Below are positions 7,959-13,426 of a DNA stretch of 13,426 bases, piece after piece. A program made the translations under genes and the position numbers. Source of the DNA: Bacteroidota bacterium (GTDB lineage Bacteria > Bacteroidota > Rhodothermia > Rhodothermales > UBA10348); assembly GCA_018623785.1 (NCBI GenBank), contig JAAZVD010000016.1, forward strand, positions 1-13,426, written 5' to 3'. Within the stretch, counting starts at the first letter, position 1, and every line of letters begins with the position of its first letter. Under the pieces are notes generated by a model. The model saw only the letters and a list, made by a program, of their open reading frames with translations. It made no database searches and was not told where the DNA came from.

Positions 7959-8840
7959 ATGCGCTATATCCTGATCGCTCTTCTCCTCGTCCTTCCTGCA
8001 TCTGGTCAGGAAACCCGCGTCGTCATGCTCGGCACGGGAACGCCCAATCCCATGCCGGACCGCAGCGGTCCGTCGGTGGCCATTGTCGTGGGAGAAACGT
8101 CCTACATCGTGGATGCCGGGCCCGGGATTGTTCGTCGCGCCCAGGCCGCCTACGAGAATGGCATCGAGGGTCTCCACATGACCAAGTTGTCCAAGGCCTT
8201 CCTGACGCACCTGCACTCGGACCACACGGTTGGGCTGCCCGATCTCATGCTGACGCCGTGGGTGTTGGAGCGCACCGATCCGCTACAACTCTTCGGCCCG
8301 GAAGGCACGGAGGACATGGCCGATCACCTCCTGAAAGCCTACGAGCGGGACATTCAGATCCGGCTCTACGGGCTCGAACCGGCCAACAACACGGGATGGC
8401 GGGTGGAGGCCACCGACATTACCGCGGGTGTTGTGTACCAGGATTCATTGGTGACCGTGGAGGCCTTCAACGTGCCGCATGGCTCCTGGCCGGATGCGTT
8501 CGGATATCGGTTCACGACGCCCAATCGGGTGATTGTGATTTCCGGAGATACGGCCGAGTCGGATATCATCGAGGAAATGTGCCAGCGTTGCGATGTGCTG
8601 TTGCACGAAGCCTATTCGGATTCGGCCTGGGAAAAACGGACCCCATTCTGGCAGAACTATCACGCCGGCTTCCACACGTCCGCCAAGCAGGTCGGGCGCA
8701 TCGCGCAGCGGGCGCAGCCGAAGCTTCTGGTACTGTATCACCAGTTGGAATGGTCTTCCACCCTGGACACCCTGCTCGAAGAAGTCCGATCCGAGTTCGA
8801 CGGCAAGGTCATAAATGCAGAAGATCTGGGAGTGTACTGA
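7959..8840 (+). CDS. Exported metallo-beta-lactamase-fold hydrolase (RNase Z / arylsulfatase-like)
   Basis: The 293-residue protein starts with a Sec signal peptide (MRYILIALLLVLPASG, residues 1-16). The rest is a metallo-beta-lactamase fold of the RNase Z-like branch. It opens with VVMLGTGTPNP (21-31) and VDAGPG (51-56). The di-zinc ligands are H84, H86, D88 and H89 in THLHSDH, then H174, D197 in SGDTA and H261 in LYHQL. H239 in FHTSAKQVG matches the extra histidine motif of RNase Z enzymes. A signal peptide argues against tRNA processing. Exported relatives include arylsulfatases and cyclic-nucleotide phosphodiesterases, so a phospho- or sulfo-ester hydrolase is likely, with unknown substrate. 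The start at 7959 was chosen for the signal peptide; the frame extends upstream to 7845. The stop overlaps the start of the acetyltransferase gene (TGATG), which suggests an operon. It is not a drug-resistance beta-lactamase by motif. Confidence 0.88.
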   Translation: MRYILIALLLVLPASGQETRVVMLGTGTPNPMPDRSGPSVAIVVGETSYIVDAGPGIVRRAQAAYENGIEGLHMTKLSKAFLTHLHSDHTVGLPDLMLTPWVLERTDPLQLFGPEGTEDMADHLLKAYERDIQIRLYGLEPANNTGWRVEATDITAGVVYQDSLVTVEAFNVPHGSWPDAFGYRFTTPNRVIVISGDTAESDIIEEMCQRCDVLLHEAYSDSAWEKRTPFWQNYHAGFHTSAKQVGRIAQRAQPKLLVLYHQLEWSSTLDTLLEEVRSEFDGKVINAEDLGVY

Positions 8841-9373
8841 TGGCCTACTGCCAACCGCGTGGTCTACCCACCGAAACAGCGCGCCTGCACATCCGCGCCA
8901 TGCAGTCGGATGATGCTGCTTTCATCCTCGATCTACTCAATGAGCCGGACTTCCTGGCCAATATCGGGGACAAGAAGGTACGTACGATGGAGGATGCCTT
9001 GGGATACATCCAGAGCGCCGGGTGGGATAATTACGAGCGCTTTGGCTTCGGAATGAACACGGTAGAATTGGCCGATACCTCGCTGCGGATCGGTATTTGT
9101 GGCTTACTCAAGCGTGATATACTGCCGTATCCCGACATCGGATTCGCCTTCCTTGGTTCCTTTCATGGTCAGGGCTACGCTACCGAATCCGCAGAGCAGA
9201 TGCTGACCATTGCCACATCAGTTCACGGTCTACGGGGTATTTCTGCCATCACGTCCTTGCACAATGACGCGTCGGTCGGTGTGCTCAGGAAACTTGGAAT
9301 GATGGAGGGCGAACGGCTACACCTGCAACCGGACCATCCGGCACTGCGCTACTTTGAACGCTACCTGACCTGA
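8840..9373 (+). CDS. GNAT acetyltransferase, RimJ/RimL type
   Basis: This 177-residue cytoplasmic protein transfers an acetyl group from acetyl-CoA to an amine. It shows the RimJ/RimL-type pattern: TARLHIRAMQSDDAAFI near the N-terminus (13-29), the acetyl-CoA pyrophosphate loop at 109-116 (HGQGYATE) and the C-terminal signature N142-x-x-S145 to LRKLGM (149-154). The start is set by the TGATG overlap with the upstream metallo-hydrolase gene and a GGGAG about eight bases before the ATG, one of the few Shine-Dalgarno-like sites in the window. The frame itself is open back to 8258, but that part is antisense-free shadow of the upstream gene in another frame. The substrate is unknown: it could be a protein N-terminus or a small metabolite. 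It is not obvious why it is coupled to an exported hydrolase. Confidence 0.9.
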   Translation: MAYCQPRGLPTETARLHIRAMQSDDAAFILDLLNEPDFLANIGDKKVRTMEDALGYIQSAGWDNYERFGFGMNTVELADTSLRIGICGLLKRDILPYPDIGFAFLGSFHGQGYATESAEQMLTIATSVHGLRGISAITSLHNDASVGVLRKLGMMEGERLHLQPDHPALRYFERYLT

Positions 9374-9389
9374 TCGTTGTCTCCACGAC

Positions 9390-11144
9390 TCAGGGCTGCT
9401 CGTAGCGAACGACACCTCCGACGATGGTCATGACGACCTTGCCCTTCAGAAGAGCTTCGGGCGTAGCGTTGAAAGGGTCCGTATCCACAATCGTGATGTC
9501 GGCCCATTTTCCTGCCTCCAGCGTGCCCGTGCGATCTTCTATACCCGATGCGCGCGCCGGCCAGACCGTATAGGCTCGCAGCGCTTCTTCGGCTGTTACG
9601 GCCTCTTCCGTAAAAAACCCGCCCTCGGGCGTTCCATCCTTCTGCCTGCGGGTAATGGCGGCGTATATCCCATAGAATACAGACCAGTCAGTCCCGGTAA
9701 AGTCGGAGTTGAAGAGGAGCACCGCGCCGCCTCGGCGCAAAGAGCGCCACGCATAGGCTCCACGCACCCGGTCGGGGCCAAGGCGGTCCTCGGCCCACGG
9801 ACTGTCTTCAACGGCATGACCCGGCTCCATAGATGCCACCAGATTCAAAGCTCCGAACCGATCAACATCATCAGGATGTACGACTTGGGCGTGCTCCACG
9901 CGGTGCCGTAGTGCTTTGGCTTCTGGATGACGGGCGAACACGTCCTCGTAGAAATCCAGTACGTCTCGGTTGCCGGCATCCCCGATGGCGTGGATGCCGG
10001 CCTGAAAGCCCGCCGCAATAAAAGCCTCTGTAGCTCCCGGATCGAACCCGTAGTCCTCCCCGGCAATACCCCGGTGCCCAGGCTGGTCAGCATAGTCGTC
10101 GAGGAGTTTCGCGCCGCGGGACCCGAGGGATCCGTCGTAATAGGCCTTCACGGCACGGATCTGCAGCATCGCCTCCGGATCCCTCGTGGGCCCGCGGCGC
10201 GTCCATTCGCCCACGTCCGGAGCACCCAGAACGCCTACCGACAGCATGGCCTCCACGCGCATGGGCAGTTCCCCTGAGGCCGCCAGCCATTCGTACGCGG
10301 GAAGGTAGTTCGCCCGAACCCCCGCATGATGCGTTGAAACGTAACCGGAGGCCAGCAACTGATCCATGCCATAGCGCAGTATCCGCTGGCGATGCTGCAA
10401 GGTCCGCTCGGGCACGGCATCGTTCAGTAGGTCGGTGGCGTTGTTCAAGAGCACACCGCTCAGAGATCCGTCCTCGCGACGAACCAACGTCCCACCAACC
10501 GGATCCTCCGTGTCCGATCTAAGACCGGCTGCTCTTAGGGCCGCCGCGTTACCCAGTGTCCCAAATCCTCTGAGTCCTTTGAGTACGACCGGGTTGTTGG
10601 GAAACATGTCGTCCAGGAATGCCCGATCGGGCAGGGCATCCGCCCACTCGCCTTCATCCCACCCCGTGCCCAGGATCCACTCCCCTGCCGGACGGCCTGC
10701 GGCGGCCTCTTGAAGCCGCTTCGCCATCTCAGATTTCGTCAATACACCCTCGAGAGAAATCTCTTCGGATTTCTCCCCTATCTCCTGCAAATGACCGTGG
10801 CTTTCAACAAGACCGGGTACCACTACCGCTCCGTCGAGGTTCACGACGCGCGTTCCAGCTCTCCGTAGCGCCAACGCATCCTCGTCGGACCCGACGAAGA
10901 CGATACGATCTCCGGTCACGGCAATAGCCGTTGCATCCGGCATCCAGACGCCACTCTCAACGGGTGCGTCTGGAGCGGGGATGCCCTCGGCTAACGGATC
11001 GCTCCATGCCATAGTATAAATCCGGGCGTCGTGCAGGATCAGGTCCGGCCCGGACGATACCGAGCAGCCCATTATCATCGCCATCAATCCAGCGCCCGCA
11101 AACAACAGGCTACCGGCGTCCCTACGCCAGCGATTCAATGGCAT
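9390..11144 (-). CDS. Lipoprotein YtcJ-like amidohydrolase (Amidohydro_3 family)
   Basis: From the ATG at 11144 the product has 584 residues. Residues 1-26 are a lipoprotein signal ending in MIMGC, so Cys27 should be lipidated and the enzyme held at a periplasmic membrane face. The metal-dependent hydrolase domain shows PGLVESHGHL (H116, H118), K333 in VKAYYDGSLGSRGA, H385 in GIHAIGDAGNRD, H418 in RVEHAQ and D481 in NSDFTG, followed by the GTLEAGKWADITIVD motif (540-554). Relatives include N-substituted formamide deformylase and many uncharacterised enzymes; the chemistry is hydrolysis of an amide or related C-N bond, with unknown substrate. The first 23 bases overlap the 3' end of the upstream Tat-PLP gene, which suggests coupled translation. 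Two earlier in-frame ATGs (11165 and 11255) exist; 11144 gives the most compact signal peptide, with 11165 nearly as good. The gene converges on the GNAT gene with only 16 bases between stops. Confidence 0.9.
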   Translation of the reverse strand: MPLNRWRRDAGSLLFAGAGLMAMIMGCSVSSGPDLILHDARIYTMAWSDPLAEGIPAPDAPVESGVWMPDATAIAVTGDRIVFVGSDEDALALRRAGTRVVNLDGAVVVPGLVESHGHLQEIGEKSEEISLEGVLTKSEMAKRLQEAAAGRPAGEWILGTGWDEGEWADALPDRAFLDDMFPNNPVVLKGLRGFGTLGNAAALRAAGLRSDTEDPVGGTLVRREDGSLSGVLLNNATDLLNDAVPERTLQHRQRILRYGMDQLLASGYVSTHHAGVRANYLPAYEWLAASGELPMRVEAMLSVGVLGAPDVGEWTRRGPTRDPEAMLQIRAVKAYYDGSLGSRGAKLLDDYADQPGHRGIAGEDYGFDPGATEAFIAAGFQAGIHAIGDAGNRDVLDFYEDVFARHPEAKALRHRVEHAQVVHPDDVDRFGALNLVASMEPGHAVEDSPWAEDRLGPDRVRGAYAWRSLRRGGAVLLFNSDFTGTDWSVFYGIYAAITRRQKDGTPEGGFFTEEAVTAEEALRAYTVWPARASGIEDRTGTLEAGKWADITIVDTDPFNATPEALLKGKVVMTIVGGVVRYEQP

Positions 11145-12390
11145 CGAACGTCGATTCGATTTCATCCTTGGTATTGAAAAAATGAATGGCCACGCGCAGA
11201 TCGCGGGGACCGTCCACGGGGGACGTAAAGGTATCGTGTCCTGATCGTAGTGCATCGTAGACGGCCCGGCCAGTCAGCCTGGCAGGCAACTCCAGAACGA
11301 AAACGCCCGTCCGAGCGCCAGCATCCTCGGGGGATACGACACGGTAACCACGTTCTTTCCAGCTTTCGATGGCAAACACCACCAAGTCGTCCACCCGTTG
11401 CAGGAGACGATCCATACCGACATCCTGCATCCAATACAGCGCTGCATCAAATCCCCGGAATGTTGCCAGTGCCCGGGTTCCGAACTCAAAACGACGCGCT
11501 TCTGGAATCAGTTGGTACCCGCCTTCCTGATCATAAGAAACAGTGGAGTGGGACCCTGTCCACGTCAGCTCGGTGCGGTCAAGCATGTCTTCCCTGCAAT
11601 AGAATGCTCCCGTGCCCTTGGGCCCTAGCAGCCATTTGTGACCACAGGTACTGTAGTAATCACATCTTAGAACCCGAAAGTCCACGGGCACACACCCCGG
11701 AGCTTGTGCACCATCGAGATGGTATCGGATGTCCTGCTGGCGTAACCATGCTGCCAATTCGGCAGACTCGTCGTTCGTAATCCGGCGCCCGTTGTTGCGT
11801 GATACGTGCGGGATACTGACCATACGGGTCCGGCGGCTGACGAGGGAACGCATGCCGTCCATTAGGGAGGTACCGGTACTCAAATCCAATCGGCGTACCA
11901 CCACTCCGAACCGAGTAGCCAGATTATACCAAGGGATCAGATTGGCCGGGTGCTCCTGATTACTGAGAATGACTTCATCGCCCTTTTGCCAGTTACGCGA
12001 CCACGAGGCAATATTGATTCCCTCAGAGGTGGAATGGGTCAGGGCGATTTCGTGTTCTCTGGCTCCGAACATGGCTCCGAAATGACGACGCAAATCGGGC
12101 TCCGTAGCAGCCACCGTTGGCCAGATGTCTGGGTGTACCGGACCCTTGTTCTGGTAGTGCAGCATGTTGGATACGACATCGAGCACAGGCGTCGGGCTCG
12201 GTGCAATACCCGCCGTCTGGAAGAAACGGTCCCGGCTGGCGGGAATCTGCCGTCTTACATCCCGAATCCAGCCCGGCATGCTCGTAGACTCCTGACCCGT
12301 CGGCATCATGCCGAGCACGGGAGCGGGTGTCATCATCCCAGCTGCCGAGGTCAGCAGGGCTCTTTTCAAGAATCGGCGACGTGTTGTCAT
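11122..12390 (-). CDS. Tat-exported class V aminotransferase-fold PLP enzyme
   Basis: The 422-residue product begins with a perfect twin-arginine motif, T3-R4-R5-R6-F7-L8-K9, followed by a hydrophobic stretch (11-28). The remainder is an aminotransferase class V fold of the isopenicillin N epimerase / cysteine desulfurase type. K252 in CGHKWLLGPKGTG is the predicted Schiff-base lysine, D226 in HLDGAQA contacts the PLP nitrogen, and THSTSEGIN (118-126) forms the phosphate-binding region. Further family motifs are NQEHPANLIPW (144-154) and RFEFGT (300-305). Tat export fits a protein that folds around its cofactor in the cytoplasm. The reaction is not determined: epimerase, lyase or desulfurase activities are all possible. 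The start at 12390 places the Tat motif at the N-terminus and is preceded by GGAG about ten bases upstream; an ATG at 12411 would add seven residues. The gene overlaps the downstream lipoprotein amidohydrolase. Confidence 0.9.
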   Translation of the reverse strand: MTTRRRFLKRALLTSAAGMMTPAPVLGMMPTGQESTSMPGWIRDVRRQIPASRDRFFQTAGIAPSPTPVLDVVSNMLHYQNKGPVHPDIWPTVAATEPDLRRHFGAMFGAREHEIALTHSTSEGINIASWSRNWQKGDEVILSNQEHPANLIPWYNLATRFGVVVRRLDLSTGTSLMDGMRSLVSRRTRMVSIPHVSRNNGRRITNDESAELAAWLRQQDIRYHLDGAQAPGCVPVDFRVLRCDYYSTCGHKWLLGPKGTGAFYCREDMLDRTELTWTGSHSTVSYDQEGGYQLIPEARRFEFGTRALATFRGFDAALYWMQDVGMDRLLQRVDDLVVFAIESWKERGYRVVSPEDAGARTGVFVLELPARLTGRAVYDALRSGHDTFTSPVDGPRDLRVAIHFFNTKDEIESTFDAIESLA

Positions 12391-12426
12391 GACGCGGTGA
12401 CTCCGTGGCAATTACAAAGACTGACC

Positions 12427-12457
12427 TTTCGATGATAGCATAATCGACCTACATTGG
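12427..12457 (+). promoter_or_regulatory. Candidate Bacteroidota-type promoter for the NTF2-like gene
   Basis: TACATTGG (12450-12457) matches five of six fixed bases of the Bacteroidota -7 consensus TAnnTTTG. TTTC (12427-12430) lies 19 bases upstream, near the usual spacing for the -33 TTTG element. This would place the transcript start about 35 bases before the ATG at 12500. It rests on motif match only. Confidence 0.35.
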
Positions 12458-12499
12458 CACATTCGATATGCCCCTTGCCTTCAAAAAGGTCCCATCGCG

Positions 12500-12985
12500 A
12501 TGATACCACGCTCACTCGTTCTCCTGCTTGTATCCGTCATCCTTACGGCTCCTTTAAGCCTCGCGCAGTCTGAAGAAGACGCCGTATCAGCCGTACTGGA
12601 CGACATCCATCGCCTGGCCTCGGAGGCAGACTTCGAGGGCTATTTCAACCTCTACACTCCGGATGCGGTCTTCATGGGTACCGACGCGGCCGAGCGGTGG
12701 TCCATCGCCGAGTTCAAACAGTATGCCCGGCCCGCCTTCGACCGTGGTAGTGGCTGGACGTACGTCATGACAGAACGTAATATTTTCCTGTCAGATGACG
12801 GTAATACGGCTTGGTTCGACGAGCGGTTGGAGAACGAGGGCTTCGGAGAATGCCGTGGAACAGGCGTTCTGGTCAAGGTAGATGGCGTCTGGAAGGTCAG
12901 CCAGTATAATCTGACCGTCCCGATCCCGAATGAGTTGCTGCGCGACGTCGTAGCCCAGATCCGCACCTTGGAATCAGAGAAATGA
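12500..12985 (+). CDS. Secreted NTF2-like / SnoaL-like protein
   Basis: This 161-residue protein has a Sec signal peptide (1-22, cleaved after LSLA before QSEE). The mature part is a single NTF2-like cone fold: an N-terminal helix with EDAVSAVLDDIHRLASEADFE, the FNLYTPDAVFMGTDAAERW segment (49-67), then strands through NTAWFDERL (102-110) and GTGVLVKVDGVWKVSQYNLT (120-139). This pattern is typical of SnoaL-like, YybH-type and ketosteroid-isomerase-like proteins. Many are exported in this group of bacteria and have no known substrate. It could bind a small hydrophobic ligand or be a minor enzyme; the catalytic residues cannot be assigned. It stands alone, divergent from the Tat-PLP gene and 72 bases upstream of the desaturase. 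No Shine-Dalgarno is visible before the ATG. Confidence 0.85.
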   Translation: MIPRSLVLLLVSVILTAPLSLAQSEEDAVSAVLDDIHRLASEADFEGYFNLYTPDAVFMGTDAAERWSIAEFKQYARPAFDRGSGWTYVMTERNIFLSDDGNTAWFDERLENEGFGECRGTGVLVKVDGVWKVSQYNLTVPIPNELLRDVVAQIRTLESEK

Positions 12986-13016
12986 TCGCTTGGAGATCAT
13001 TGGGGTGACTTGGCCG

Positions 13017-13024
13017 TATCTTGT
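13017..13024 (+). promoter_or_regulatory. Weak -7-like element before the desaturase gene
   Basis: TATCTTGT matches four of six fixed bases of TAnnTTTG and lies 33 bases before the ATG at 13058. The nearest upstream TTGG element is 23 bases away. The match is poor, and the gene may instead be read from the NTF2-like promoter. Confidence 0.2.
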
Positions 13025-13057
13025 GAGTCCTCTCCCCTCTCAAGCCTGTATCGGAAC

Positions 13058-13426
13058 ATGTCACAGCAAAAAATCCGGTTTGCCAACCGGGATCTGAGTG
13101 GCTTCATCCCGGAAGTCAAAGCGGAAGTGAATCGGTATTTCAAAGACAAGGGGCTGTCCAAGCACGCCAACGGACGCATGGTACGAAACAGCGTCGTCGT
13201 GCTGCTCATGACCTTCGGGTCGTATGCCCTGATAATGACCGGATGGTTCACACCCATGCAGATGTGGCTTTTGACCTTCGTCATGGGTGTCGGAGCAGCC
13301 GGGGTCGGGTTCGGCGTCTCCCACGATGCACTGCATGGCGCCTACTCAGCCAATGCCACCGTCAACAAGCTCCTCGGGTACACCTTTGATATGCTTGGGG
13401 CCAACGGTTACATGTGGAAGATTACC
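13058..13426 (+). CDS. Membrane fatty acid desaturase (acyl-CoA / linoleoyl-CoA type), C-terminus missing
   Basis: The window holds the first 123 codons. The N-terminus reads FANRDLSGFIPEVKAEVNRYF (8-28), a cytoplasmic segment common in the linoleoyl-CoA / front-end type desaturases of this group. Two membrane segments follow at about 44-62 and 68-86. H89-D-A-L-H93 is the first histidine box, part of the di-iron centre; the other two boxes lie outside the window. Family members introduce double bonds into acyl chains in the inner membrane, which adjusts membrane fluidity. The start at 13058 is the only nearby ATG that leads into the conserved N-terminus. The double-bond position and substrate cannot be judged from this fragment. 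Confidence 0.87.
   Translation, partial: MSQQKIRFANRDLSGFIPEVKAEVNRYFKDKGLSKHANGRMVRNSVVVLLMTFGSYALIMTGWFTPMQMWLLTFVMGVGAAGVGFGVSHDALHGAYSANATVNKLLGYTFDMLGANGYMWKIT

Noticed and set aside
7833..8225. N-terminal extension of the S9 peptidase frame to give 1075 residues
   Set aside because: The extension lies antisense to the metallo-hydrolase gene, precedes a clear signal peptide at 7832 and matches no family.
8258..8839. N-terminal extension of the GNAT frame to give 371 residues
   Set aside because: It is a second frame inside the metallo-hydrolase gene, Arg/His/Gly-rich and without domain similarity; the GNAT fold begins at 8840.
7959..12985. Antibiotic biosynthesis or resistance cluster (metallo-beta-lactamase fold, isopenicillin N epimerase-like enzyme, SnoaL-like protein, GNAT)
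   Set aside because: No synthetase, carrier protein or tailoring enzymes are present, the metallo-hydrolase is RNase Z-like, and the genes face different directions in separate units.
12981..13001. Inverted repeat AATGATC/GATCATT as a terminator of the NTF2-like gene
   Set aside because: The stem is 7 bp and AT-rich, overlaps the stop codon and has no T-tract.

Overview
This 13.4 kb window looks like ordinary chromosome from a GC-rich member of the Bacteroidota/Rhodothermota, probably a free-living aquatic heterotroph. Three things point that way. The GH53 enzyme ends in a Por-type (T9SS type A) sorting domain. Most starts lack a clear Shine-Dalgarno sequence. The protein families are typical of that group: choice-of-anchor B proteins, exported S9 peptidases, YtcJ-like lipoprotein amidohydrolases and acyl-CoA-type desaturases. 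The assignment is an inference from gene content. There is no rRNA, tRNA, mobile element, CRISPR array or phage gene.

Layout: (1) 1-1714 (-), the N-terminal 571 residues of a secreted seven-repeat FG-GAP propeller fused to a choice-of-anchor B domain, cut by the window edge. (2) 1881-3245 (+), a secreted GH53 endo-beta-1,4-galactanase with a T9SS sorting domain. (3) 3331-4884 (+), an AbgT-family inner-membrane transporter, followed by a strong intrinsic terminator at 4941-4981. (4) 4998-7832 (-), a large exported S9 (prolyl oligopeptidase family) peptidase. (5) 7959-8840 (+), an exported RNase Z-like metallo-beta-lactamase-fold hydrolase whose stop codon overlaps the start of (6), a RimJ/RimL-type GNAT acetyltransferase at 8840-9373 (+). 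(7) 9390-11144 (-), a predicted lipoprotein YtcJ-like amidohydrolase, overlapped by the 3' end of (8), a Tat-exported class V PLP enzyme at 11122-12390 (-). (9) 12500-12985 (+), a secreted NTF2/SnoaL-like protein. (10) 13058-13426 (+), the N-terminus of a membrane fatty acid desaturase, cut by the window edge.

The window is dense: the longest gap between genes is 166 bases. Most of the products carry export signals (Sec, lipoprotein, Tat or T9SS), so the region mainly encodes envelope and extracellular functions such as polymer and peptide breakdown and amide chemistry. Only two gene pairs look translationally coupled: the metallo-hydrolase with the GNAT, and the Tat PLP enzyme with the lipoprotein amidohydrolase. 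The second pair is the best candidate for an uncharacterised pathway, because a PLP enzyme and an amide hydrolase both appear to act outside the cytoplasm. I found no convincing new multi-gene defence or mobile system. The rest reads as unlinked housekeeping and catabolic genes.
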